Source: Macrothele yani (lineage: Eukaryota > Arthropoda > Arachnida > Araneae > Macrothelidae). From it: a stretch of DNA of 64,000 bases. The stretch lies in the NCBI GenBank assembly GCA_039090855.1, contig CM077011.1, positions 136,836,749 to 136,900,748 of the forward strand. Reading direction: 5' to 3'. A program made the position numbers and the translations under genes. Every line of letters begins with the position of its first letter. The stretch's first letter is position 1. Below are positions 9,368-20,469 of the stretch, one piece after another. Below the pieces are notes generated by a model. That model saw nothing but the letters and a program-made list of their open reading frames with translations. It ran no database searches and was not told the DNA's origin.

Positions 9368-11883
9368 GTAATTTTCATTCTTTGCAGTGTTTGTGTTAAA
9401 GCTTACAAAAGGCAGATTTTTTTTTTCTTGTTAGAACAGTGTGAACAGCTTCAATGGATGGCTGGAAATAGTTCAGCAACATCATTACAATTTTTATTTA
9501 TTTTTTAACTGATAGAAAACTTTGATAGAAAAACTGGAGGGAGTCTTCATGAAAATGTTTGTCATAAATTGTGCTTCCTCTCATCACAGTGAAAACTTAG
9601 CAAATCTTATCTCACCGTCTTTTTCATTAGAATGTGCTCTCCCCTCCCCAAATAATGAGTGCCTATAAAAATATTTTGAACTAACCTATTTTTATTGTAA
9701 TATACTTCAAAAAACTGTTTTGAAATACATAATGAAAAAACAAAACCCAATAAAAGGTTTTTGTTGTGTTTCATCATATATTTTTAACTGCAAATGCCAT
9801 ATGTTTTTGTCTTCATTAATTGCATATTTTTAAGATATCTTGTTTTTTTTTTTAATTCAAAAGATTAGTGGAGAATACCAAATTCTGAAAGAAATTGTTT
9901 AAACAAAATCAAACAATAAATTCCTGGAAGTTCCTATAGTATTATTAATAACTATAAAAAAGTACTTAGTATAGGTTTTGATTCCATAACTTGGTACCAA
10001 GGTTGGATTTTTGCCAGCAGAAATGCATTTTTTTCCAAGACTGGGTAAAACTGGTTAAAATGTGAAAGAAGTGAAAAGAATTACATCAACAAAACATTTA
10101 TTGTGGCCACTTAGTGTTTTAAATAATAAGATATTAATTATTTTCTCTTTTCCCTTTGCCTTGAAGACAAAAAAAAAAAAAAAAAAAAAAAAGCTACCAA
10201 ATTAAAGCTGGGATAATGTTTTGAATTGAAAATATCCTATAATTGCAAATGAAAAAGTAAAGTCTGGTTTGTCCCATTTTTTTTTTTTTCCAAAATATAT
10301 TACAACTTTCACTTTTTATCAGCCTTCCTTTTGTTTGCAAGTTTGCAGTAAATCCTTGGCCATGTTACATAAAACATCAAAAAATAGTTAAAAAAAAAAA
10401 AAAAAAAGATTAAAACCTGTATATAATGAGCCCATGTTTCGCAAGATCTGTGTGTTATCGAGCAAAACAGAAGCTTTTGTTTGTTGTAATGTTAATTCAA
10501 AGCTAATTTGATCTTTTTTAATGAACAAATTTAAAGTTTCCAGATTTAATGAGGGATAAAAAAGCTAAGATGATCACTTTTAACGAGAATTAAATCACTT
10601 ACTCAAGGCTTTACCCAGATATATTTATTTAATTCTAGTTCCACTTGAGTGGTGTTAAACAACTTAATTACAACAACAACAGAAATACAAGATACACAAT
10701 GAAAACATTTCAGTTTAGTAACTGGCAACAAAATTTAAAATCTTCAGGAGTAAATAGAACTTTTGATAGTCCTTCTATACATTGAAAACAGGCCTTGGTT
10801 GAAATCCAGAGGCCCGAGACATCCGTTAAGAAAAACAAAGGAACTTTAAGGAAATGAAGATTTATTAAAGACACTTTTAACAAACAGAGTAACAAAATTT
10901 AATGAAATACCATATTTATCAAGGCAGAGGAAAAAATCTGCTGCACTGTGTCCTGGAATGGAGGAACAGAAATGGTGGTATACTGGACAAAATTGGAAAA
11001 AATTGCAGCAACGGCACAGGGGAATCCTGGTGTGCTAGTGGAAGAATGTTGATAGAACAGCAAGGGGAAGGAGTATATCAAATGCCCAACAAATAAGCTA
11101 TGCAATAGATTATCCCTTACACCCACTCAAAGGGGCTGTATATAGCTTGGATGTATTGTGTCAGCAGAGATGAAAACAGGCCACCTAGTGCTAGACAAAA
11201 AAAGAATAGGTGGGGCTGATGCATATTGAAGTGGATTTCTGAGGGACAGTTGCTGAGAGGTATCGGAGAGTAATGGAATGGGGAGGTCACCAGAGAGGAA
11301 ATGAGCAATAACAATTCCTGGAATTGTGTCCATTTGTCTTTTCACCCTCCAGGTGTGTGTTGCATTGGAACAATCAGTTCTGCTTTTGCTTCATATGTAT
11401 TGTGTAGTTAAACTGCAACCAGTGTCACATGGCTGTCAAGTTGAATGTACCTATTTGAAAGTTTCAATAATTAATTGTAGTACTGATGTAGTTAATTAAG
11501 TCTTTCGAGTATATCCAATTCTTATGGACATATAATAAAAACATACATGCATATCATCATGTATACATATTTTTACATGATGGGAATTTTTACCCGTAAA
11601 CATATTTAAGAAGTACCCGGATATACTGAGTTTCCACCTGTCCCAAGCTCCATGTTATAAGCAGGATCTACTGTAATAATAATTACTTCCACTGTAATAA
11701 GATTTAAGTCATCGCTGTTGAAGGAAGTATCACAAAATTTTATATTTACATACAGGTTACCAAAACTTGTAGAAGATATGTGCCTCACAATCTTTTAGTT
11801 TTCTTTTAACTGAAGCATTCTGTGACAAAACACAAGCTTTTTCCAGGTGTCTATTGATAGCGTGTTACAAAGTTTATAATGTA
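9368..11883 (+). other. STX5 intron, first part, no recognisable gene
   Basis: AT-rich with poly(A)/poly(T) runs at about 10170-10193, 10279-10290 and 10392-10408. Opposed open frames of 60-75 codons at 10896-11345 show no family signature. No tRNA, snoRNA or TE ends were identified. Confidence 0.5.
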
Positions 11884-13154
11884 TTGGGTATATAAATAAG
11901 TTTTGAGGGATTTCCGTTCGGTGTCGTACTTATTAGTGCTCACATGTATTTTAAGGTGGCAACACTGCGATATCGCAGTACAAGATGTCAGAGTCAGTAT
12001 ACGATGTTCGATTGAAGTGCGAAGACATATTTGTTTTATTCGATGGAAAATGGTACCTTTCGTCCTGACAAAACAGCATTTGCGGGAAGTGTTAGTGCAT
12101 TACTTTATTGTCAAGAAAAGTGCTGCCGACAGCTATCGCTTAATGTCAGAAATCTATGGTGAACATTCCCCATCCATAAAAACATGTGAGTATTGGTTTA
12201 GACGATTCAAAAGGAACAATTTTGATGTCAGTGATAAAGAACGTTCTGGACCACCCAGAAAAATTGCTGATGCCGAATTGGAAGCTTTACTCAACTAGGA
12301 TCCGTGCCAGACCGAAAAAGAACTAGCAGCAGCATTAAATGTTAGTCAACCATGCATTTCACAACGTTTAGGTGCCATGGGAATGGTGCAAAAGAAGGGA
12401 ATTGGGTTCCACATGCTCTGAGGGAGAGAAACCCTGAACGTCGAAAAACCATTTGCAAATTGCTGCTTCAAAGGCAAAAAGAAAGTTTTTTTTTGCATCG
12501 TATTATTACTGCCGACGAGAAATGGATATGATATGATAACCCTAAATGGCAGAAAGCATGGGTGAACCAGGTCCTTCAACGCCAAAACGCAATATCCATG
12601 GTTCAAAGGTAATGATGTGTATCTGGTGGGACCAGAAGGTTGTGATCCACTATGAACTGCTGAAACAGTCAGAAACTATTACTGGTGATCGATATCGAAC
12701 CCAAATTAATGTGTTTAAAATGAGCTTTCACGCAAAAATGGCCGGAATAAGAGAATAGACACAACAAAGTCATCTTACAGCATGACAACGCAAGACCACA
12801 TGTTTCTCGACCTGTGAAAAAGTACTTAGAAGGATCCGACTAGGAAGTTCTACCCCACCCGCCATATTCGCCAGATATTACGCCATCAGATTACCATTTG
12901 TTCCGGTCGATGCAGTCAGCACTTTCTTTAGAACGGTTTAGTTCTTATGAAGACATCAAAAATTGGCTGGACAACTAGATCTCTTCCAAGGAACCGGAAT
13001 TCTTCCATCAAGGCATACGTTCACTGCCCGAAAGATGGGGTAAAGTTGCAGCTTCAGAGGGAGCGTACTTCAATTAATATTAAAATATCGTTTTTGTTCT
13101 CCAGCAACGTGTTTTGTTCACCTCAAATCCCTCAAAACTTATTTGTATACCCAA
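11884..13154 (+). mobile_element. mariner (DD34D) element with terminal inverted repeats
   Basis: Terminal repeats of about 30 bp, starting TTGGGTATAYAAATAAGTTT on each end, bound a 1271-bp element, the usual mariner size. The left end is preceded by TA and the right end is followed by TG, a likely mutated TA duplication. The transposase reads on the + strand: N-terminal helix-turn-helix (LREVLVHYFIVKKSAADSYR), then TADEKWI, HDNARPHVSRP and SPDITPSDYHLF. There are 34 residues between the second and third aspartates, which defines mariner. In-frame stops near 12298, 12418, 12528 and 12841 make it inactive. It lies in the large STX5 intron, sense to the gene. Confidence 0.93.
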
Positions 13155-14833
13155 TGTAAAAATTCAAAAATATTTTTTTCAATTTGATACAGATCTTGCA
13201 GGGCATGACATCAAATGACTAATGCCACAAAACTCTTTTGAGATAGTGCATGATCTGGAAATCCTTGCCATTATTGTGAAGCATCTCTGAAATTTATTAG
13301 GTCTATGGCTAAATTTCTGGTGTTTTATGGTCAAACAGATGTAATTTCTCAAGTAGGTCGCATTTGATCATCATCAAAGTATGCCTTTACTCTGCACTGC
13401 CAAAAAAGATGCAAATCTGTGCCCTCCATCTCCTTCGGCAGTCCGCTATGCGGCTTGTCCTCCATGCTGCAGTCACCACTTCTCTGAATTTCACATGCCA
13501 CTCACGACGTGTGCATGCACCTACAGCTTTCTTGCTGCATGTTGAACAGATTCACTCCATTTGTCTTGCAGTGGCTTTCCCAAGACTAAACATAAACAAC
13601 AGACAGTGAGGAATGTACACCTTGTTGGTTACCACGTCCTAACACAACTAACCGCATGTGCCATTTGGTGCAGTGTTGCCACCTTACCCCCACAGCACAA
13701 AATTCTGACAAAAACTATTTTGCTTTTGCTGCCAGTTGCATTTTCTAAAAAATATGTTGATGGAAAAACTTATATTGCAAGAAATCCATATTAATTGCTG
13801 CCATCCATTTTCTTATTTCTTAACACTTGTGGATCACTTGTGCACGCAAGATTATGAAAGGCACTCTTCTCCAAACTTTCTTTGAAACCTCTTGGGAATT
13901 TCTGATGGCTGTAACCCTTTACTGACAAATAAATTGATGAGATTGTTCTGTTGCATGGTAGATGCTGTTCGCTCATGATAACATAATCTTACATATCTGA
14001 CTAGCAAATAGATAAGAAATAAAAGTGAGGGCAATGTCTCACCATGGTTAGCTTTCTTCTCAGAGTGTTTGCTGGGGGAAAATTCAAAAGTCCCATTTAT
14101 ATTTGAATGGTCTATTACATCTTGAAGATCTCTTTGGGATGTACTAGGAATATTCATAGCAATCAAGTATTGAATACTGTTTATTCACAGCAATCATATT
14201 ATTAACACTGAAATTGCTTGTAGTGCTCACCAATCATCAACATTCTTAGAAAACTTGAAAACTTCATCACCTTGGAGGAGGAATCGAATCCGCATCTCCC
14301 AATTTTTGTTGAAGTATGCTATCCCTTACACAGGGTTCACACGGCCCATGGAATTCTGGAAAAGTCCTGGAATTTGATTTTCCTGTTTTTCCCAGACCTG
14401 GAAAGCCCTTAATTTTTTATATTTTTGTGAAAGATCCTGGAATAATTCTGGAATTTTTTTTCTTGCAATGAAAAAAATAATTTACCAAAATGTTTGGATT
14501 GATTTCATCACTTTGTTCTAGCTCCCTGCAGTGTCTACTCATGATGACATTTCTTTTTATGGATTGCGGTGGAGTGGTGTCACATCTTTCATCTCGTGTG
14601 ATGCTCGTGTGCAAGATGTTTGTGTGCCATATTTTCAGCCATTTTGGTTTGTAACATAGCAGTTGTAGACACAACAGCATGTGGATACCTTCCTGCGAGC
14701 CTGAGATGGCCGTTCCTTCTAGGACGTGCTTTGCTCACTCAAGGAGATTAATATCTGACCTCCCTGCCACCAATATGCATGGAAATAGATGACTATGGAA
14801 TAAGAACTTTTCAGTGATGTGGCAAAAAATTGC
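13155..14833. other. No recognisable gene; weak repeat traces
   Basis: The minus strand at 13340-13560 reads CSMEDKPHSGLPKEMEG, reminiscent of the 'EDKPRSGRP' linker of mariner transposases, but nothing else supports it. At about 14280-14310 the minus strand has GGATTCGATTCC, a B-box-like string, so a decayed tRNA-derived SINE is possible. At 14330-14460 'tcctggaat/tctggaaaa' motifs repeat irregularly. Confidence 0.4.
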
Positions 14834-14945
14834 TTTCTATTATCAAATTCTATTATCTTTCTATTATCAAATTCTATTATCTTTCTATTATCAAATTCTA
14901 TTATCTTTCTATTGTCAAATTCTATTATCTTTCTATTATCAAAAT
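14834..14945 (+). repeat. 24-bp tandem repeat, about 4.7 copies
   Basis: The unit is of the type 'ttctattatcaaattctattatct' in almost perfect copies; one has G for A. It produces the repeated FDNRKIIE peptide on the minus strand, which is not a gene. It abuts the inverted LINE segment. Confidence 0.92.
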
Positions 14946-14984
14946 AGAAAGTAAATTTTAAAATTGCTTGTACACAAGCTCTTT

Positions 14985-15254
14985 TCACTCATACACAAAC
15001 TCTACTGCCAGCATACACGGCTTTTACACTATTAAGTAGATTCCCAGTAACACCATATTCATTCAATACTTTCCACAATGATAGAAATAATTGCTTTCTA
15101 TTATCAATATAGAAAGCAATTTTTAAAATTGCTTTCAAAATTGCTTTCTATCATCATTGTGGAAGGTATTGAATGAATATGGTGTTACTGGGAATCTACT
15201 TATTAGTGTAAAAGCCGTATATGCTGGCAGTAGAGCTTGTGTACGAGTGAATGG
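14985..15254. repeat. Inverted repeat at the 5' end of a LINE copy
   Basis: The arm 14985-15093 is the reverse complement of about 15145-15254, with a few differences. Both are the RT segment encoding VLNEYGVTGN..., so the left arm is an inverted piece of the same LINE. This is the structure left by twin priming during LINE insertion. Confidence 0.8.
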
Positions 15255-16240
15255 TGTTTTATCAAAATGGTTCTCTGTTGGTGCAGGAGTCAGACAAGGT
15301 TGTGTAATGTCACCATGGCTGGTTTATGTCTTGGTGATATCCGTGTGTGCAGATTGCTGTATGTTGATGACACTGTCCTGTTGGCAGAGAGCAAAAGTGA
15401 GTTGCAGAGTATATTGTACTAGATGCACAAAGTTTGCATGAAATTCAAACTAAGTATAAAAAAGGGAAACACCAAAATTATGGTTTTTTGAGAGAGAAAC
15501 TGGTATCACTGAATGTAATATAAGTCTAAATGGCACAATAATTGACCAGGTGAATGAGTTTGTGTATTTAGGAAGCCTGTCTGACAGAGAGAACAAATTG
15601 AAATTAGTAGGAGAGTGAATTCTTCATTGAAAGTCATGGCTGCTCTGGGAGGTTTTCACAGAAATAATGGGTTCTCAAGAGAGTCCTGCATGGCTGTGTA
15701 TGAAAGTGTAATTGTTCCTACTTTCATGTATGGCAGTGAGACCTCGGTACTACAGAAGAAACGTAGAAGTAGCTTGTGTGCTGGAGAAATGTGTTACTTA
15801 TGGGGAGTTTGTGGCAAGACATGTTCTGGTTGTGTGAGAAATGAAGATGTGTCGCAGTTGTGTAATAAGAAGCAAATGTTGTTAGCAAGGTGGAGACTAA
15901 TATGCTTTGGTGGTTTGGCCATGCTGAAAGAATGAATGATGAGATGCTTACTAAGAAAATCTTTTTAGCCCAAGTGGCAGGAAGGAAAGGCAGAGAAAGA
16001 CCAAGGAAGTCATGGGAGGATCTGATTCAGGAGTGTCTGCATGAGAAAAAGATTGAGTATGAAGTATAGAAGATCTTGTGTACGGCGTATGATGGATGTC
16101 AGTGAAGTCCGAGTTGTATGTCAAGATCGTTGTAAATGGAGAAGTTTGATAAGGCAACAGTAAGTAAAAAATATATCTGGTAGTTTGTATTTCTTTTTGG
16201 AGCTAACCTCTGAATCTCAGAGAACAGCTTAGTGATACAC
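15145..16240 (+). pseudogene. 5'-truncated non-LTR retrotransposon (LINE family 2)
   Basis: The sense strand reads an RT with GVRQGCVMSPW (15288-15320), a degraded LLYVDDTVLLAESKSEL with the YADD tyrosine box changed to YVDD (15355-15405), KTKVMVF-like, and the C-terminal block RWFGHAERMNDEMLTKKIF near 15915-15965, followed by a GRKGRERPR basic tract. Frameshifts and stops break it repeatedly. The 3' end is 'gaatctcagagaacagcttagtgata' plus a short ATGT-type tail, the same as the copy at 37.6-39.1 kb. I do not assign a clade. Confidence 0.82.
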
Positions 16241-16664
16241 ATGTATGTAACTGCCCTGGAAAACAAACATTTTGAAGTCTAAAACTAAATATCTTCCAGC
16301 GAAATAAGTGTTTAATCAGTCAGTACGAGGAAGGACAAATAGTGCTGTGGGGCACAGTATCAGCCCTACTTGGAGCAATTATTTGTAAACTGCACGAGTG
16401 GTCATAAGTGGCTCAGCAACACTCCTCGTCATACCTGGAGTTGCAGACTTGTTTGCCGGTGCTTTCTGTTAGATATTCCAGTTGTACTATTTGTCATTGC
16501 TTCTCTGGAAGGTTCTGTGTTTTCCCCTTCCTGTTGCCACAGTATCAGTCAACTGTCAATACCTCTTGGCCAATTTGTTCAAAAATATTGTGGAACAACA
16601 TTCTTCCCTGTCACTGGCCACTTGCTTTTTGTTTGGTTTTATAGTTTTACTACATGCATATATG

Positions 16665-17919
16665 CACTGAGGTGCCAAAAGTCACGGGATAGCAGTATGC
16701 AAATTTTTAACTTTTGCTGCCATCATATTAAGGCTTTGATGCACACCACGATATTTATCAGTTGCGAGGTGTAATCTCCTGATTCAGGTTTAACAACTGC
16801 CAGTAGGATTATGGCAAGCCAACGTGAATAATCGGAGTTTGAACGAGCCAGACGGATGGGACATTCAATTTCGGTCATTGTGCAAACATTCAACATTCCT
16901 CGATCAACAGTGTCACGTGTGTACCGAGAATACCTGATGGGACAGCGCAGTGGCCGACCACTGCGCTGTCCCATCAGGTATTCTCGGTACACACGTACAC
17001 CACCGTGGACAGCGCAGTGGCCGACCACAGGTGCTGAATGACCATGTCCATTGGCATCTGACCAGGATTGTCCATGCTAACAGACAAGCAACACTGGCTC
17101 AAATAACATCCACATTCAATGCAGGAGGTACCAGAGACATATCCATCAGGTTAGTGTAGTGTAATTTAGTGTCCATGGGGTATGGGAGCAGAAGGCCTAC
17201 CAGAATGCCTTTGTTAACGCCACAACATCGGACACAGTGCCTCACCTGGGCTCGTGAACATGGTAATTGGACCCTGGAAGTAGAGACTGACAACACGTGG
17301 CGTGGTCCGATGAGTCACGCTACCAGTTGTTACGAGCTAATGGTAGGGTTCAAGTGTGGCACAGACCCAATGAGGCCATGGACCCAAGCTGTCAACAAGG
17401 CACTGTGCAAGCTGGTGATGGTTCCATACATGTGAGGGGTGTCTTTACGGGGCATGGTTTGGGTCCTCTGGTCCTCGTAAATGCGTCATTAACTGGTAAT
17501 TGCTTTGTTGCTTTGCTGGGTCACCATTTGCAGCCCTTCGTGGACTTCGTGTATCCCAATAACAATGGGATTTTCCTGGCAGACAATGCATTTTGTCATT
17601 GCGCCCAAGTTGTCCAAAATTGGTTCGAGGAGCATTCTGGGCAGTTCTGACAGATGGTGTGGCCAGCACATTCTCCCGACATGAACCCAATAGAGCATTT
17701 TTGGGACATGTTGGAAAGGTCCATTCGCAGCCAAGATCTTGCATCTACAAATACCAAGGAACTGTTGGCGGCTGTTCAGATGGCATTGCTCAACATCTCT
17801 CCAGAAGTCTTCCGGCCACTTATGGAATTGATGCCATGTCAAGTTGCTGCATTTTGACAGACTAGAGGAGGTCGTACACAATATTTGGTACGTATCCCAT
17901 GATTTTTGGCACTTCCGTG
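16665..17919 (+). mobile_element. Tc1-like element with terminal repeats and an internal hairpin
   Basis: The ends are imperfect inverted repeats sharing GTGCCAAAA and the CGGGATA/ATGGGATA block. TA follows the right end and TG precedes the left. The transposase reads in pieces: HTH FNIPRSTVSRVYREYLMGQ (16889-16945), then WSDESRYQLLRANGR (17302-), LADNAFCHC (17577-) and [15 protein letters not shown] (17675-), then a C-terminal LMELMPCQVAAF. A stop at 17648 and frameshifts in the first half inactivate it. An internal inverted duplication splits the HTH linker. Confidence 0.9.
16915..16996. repeat. Perfect 39-bp-arm palindrome inside the Tc1 element
   Basis: Arms 16915-16953 and 16958-16996 are exact reverse complements around a 4-nt loop, CCGA. 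The Tc1 text that should follow GQRSGRP (QVLNDHV) resumes near 17023, so about 65 bp are an inserted inverted copy of the preceding sequence. Confidence 0.95.
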
Positions 17920-18101
17920 TAAGGCTGTAAGGAGGTACCTGGCCTTTATTTAGGGCATCTGGTTCCAGGAAGGTAGTAGAACCAGTGTCATATGACAGAC
18001 AAATTCATCCATGCCTCTTCAAAGACTTGAACCTGGCCGCAACTTGAGTAATCGTAATCTGCCAGAAGCCTGCATCTCTGACCACTTTTAAAGAATAATT
18101 A

Positions 18102-20037
18102 CTGTATATACTCGCGTATAAGTCGAGAAATTTGGAACAAAAAGGAGGAGCTTCAAAGTAAGGGGGTCGACTTATACGCGAAGCCTAAAAAATTCGTGAG
18201 TCCAAAAGTTTTTCCCGTGAGGCAAAAGGCAATCCATCCCAAAAGAAGAAAAAAAAAAAAAAAAAAAAAAAACACTGATGCGGTAGTAATTACAAAATCG
18301 TGGCCCTCCGAATTTCTCCCCTCTTTGAAAAGTCTCCTGGCTTTGCGTATCCGCAGCGCAGTCACAGCCGCGCATCGAAAGCTCCGCCCTCCCGACTACC
18401 AGTTTATTGCGCTGACCAACGACCTAATGCAGCCATGCGACAGCCATTGTTAGGTGTTGCTTGTTCTTAATCACACGTGTTTTTGTCTCGCTTCTCCTAT
18501 TATGGCTGATACGGATTGTGTGAAGAAGCGAATGTCCTATAATGCAGGATTTAAGTTGAAAGTGATTTCTTTTGCAGAAAATACTAGCAACTGTGCTGCT
18601 TCACGTCAATTTGGCATTAACGAAAAACTGATTCGAGATTGGCATAAAAAAAAACAGGACTTGGTGAAAATCGCAAAAGGGGTGAAACAGGATCTTTTCC
18701 AGAGCTGGAAAGTGTCTTGAATGATTGGATTGTGGGCTGCAGACAAAATGGTTACATTGTAATGCGAACTGGTATACGTTTGCGAGCAATGAAGCTCGCA
18801 AAAGATTAAAAGTTTGCAGCCGCAAATAACACTTTGCGTGCCTTACCAGGTTGGTGCACAAGGTTCATGAATGGGTTGTGTCTACGCCAGCGCACCAAAA
18901 TTGCACAAAAGTTACCTCGTGATCTTGAAGCAAAGATAATGGAATTTCAAAAGTATGTAATTCAAAAGAGAAAAGAAACTGCTTTTGAACTTTCCCAAAT
19001 AGGGAACATGGATGAAACCACCCTGTATACCTTCTTGGAAATAAGACGGTGAACCAAAAAGGCAAAAAAAATATCTTGATTAAAACGACTGGCCACGAAA
19101 AAACCAGTTTCACGGTTGTTCTTTCCTGTTTAGCGGACGCAGGAAGCTACCTCTGGTAATTATTATATTTTCAAATGCAAAATTCTGCCGAAAAGCGTCT
19201 TCTTTCTGTCTGGTGTGCTCGTTTGTGCCCATGAAAAAGGATGAATGAATGAATCTGGAACAATTGACTGGTTAAAGAATGTGTGGAACAAAAGGCCAGG
19301 TGCAATTTTGAGGAAAACCTTCCCTTTTGGTGTGGAATATGTTTGTTGCACACCGCTGTGCAGAAGTGAAAAAAAAACTGCAGAAAATTCAAAAACAACT
19401 CTTGCTGTCCTCCCAGGTGGGTTGACATCTGTTCTTCAACCACTAGATGTCTGCCTTAATAAGCCCTTCTAGGACAATGTGCGGAGGTATTGGCGGATTG
19501 GATAAGTTTTGATTTGCCAGCTGAAACCAAGGGCGGAAATCTAAAGAAGCCAGATGTAGTTTTGATTGCGCGATTGATCAAGGATGCTTAGGATGCAATA
19601 TCTGCAGAAATGGTCGTGAAATCATTCTAGAAATGTTGCATTAGTAACGAACTTGGTGGCACAGAGGACGATGAGATTTTTATGAGTGACAACGACAGTG
19701 ATTCTTATGATACAGGCATAGATGGGAATACTGATGTTTACGATGACGCGCCGATGACAGAGAAATACTTTTTTTAACTGTTTGGCGAGTCTGACTCGGA
19801 ATTGGATTTTGAAGGGTTCCGATGAAGTTTTTGGGTATGCAAATTAAATTTATTGTTATATATATATCTCATTTTTTTTTTTTTTTCGTTTTTGAATAAA
19901 TTCATTGAATTTTTTTTTTTTTTCTCATTCCGGGATCGACTTATACGCGAGTTTTTGATTTTTATGATGTCTTTACTCTGAAAGTGTGTGTGTGTGTGTG
20001 CGGGGGAGGGGGTCGACTTATACGCGAGTATATACGA
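18102..20037 (+). mobile_element. pogo-like (Tigger-type) DNA transposon, degraded
   Basis: TA dinucleotides at 18100-18101 and 20038-20039 flank terminal repeats sharing GTATATACTCGCGTATAAGT. An extra copy of the GTCGACTTATACGCGA core lies inside each end, at about 18166-18181 and 19933-19948. The protein begins MADTDCVKKRMSYNAGFKLK (18501) with an N-terminal HTH (GINEKLIRDW). The DDE domain appears as GNMDETTLY (19006-), TTGHEKTSFTVVLSCLAD, WLKNVWNKRPGA (19262-) and VLPGGLTSVLQPLDVCLNKPF (19408-19470). The tail is acidic, DEIFMSDNDSDS-like. Several stops and frameshifts inactivate it. Confidence 0.9.
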
Positions 20038-20039
20038 TA

Positions 20040-20469
20040 GCCATATTTCTGACCCTAATAGAACAAGTTATTTGAAAAGCATTGATGCATATATTCAATG
20101 AATTTTAAGTTCAACATCTCAAGTTACTGTACTGATGTTAAAAAACAATAATTTCAAATTCGAATTTGTACATAAATTATTTTTATCTCTTTTAATTCAA
20201 AAATGAAATACCTCAAATCATTTATTCCTATAATTTACTTCTTAGTGTTTTGTTTTTCAGAAAATGACTACTCCATAACAGTGTACCAATTTTCATTTTT
20301 AGCACGTCTTTTGTAAAAAACGATCGTGCTTCTGTTATCGGTTTGTCCGTCCGTCCGTCCGTACCCATGATATCTCTGCAACTATTAGTCCGATTTGAAA
20401 CATTCTTTTTGCATTGGGAAGCTTGAAATATGCAAATAATGATCCTTTATTTTGTTTTGTTTTTTTTAC
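20040..20469 (+). other. STX5 intron sequence without a gene
   Basis: AT-rich. At 20344-20362 there is a short TCCG tetranucleotide run, followed by 'atatctctgcaactattagtccgattt', which resembles the units of the array that follows and probably is its edge. Confidence 0.5.

Noticed and set aside
9368..9508. Extension of the STX5 reading frame past 9367
   Set aside because: A GT donor at 9368 and the perfect continuation in the exon at 24271 show this is intron read-through.
13340..13560. mariner transposase fragment on the minus strand
   Set aside because: Only an EDKPHSG-type string fits; no catalytic motif or terminal repeats were found.
14719..14988. Minus-strand frame with FDNRKIIE repeats
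   Set aside because: It is the translation of a 24-bp tandem repeat.
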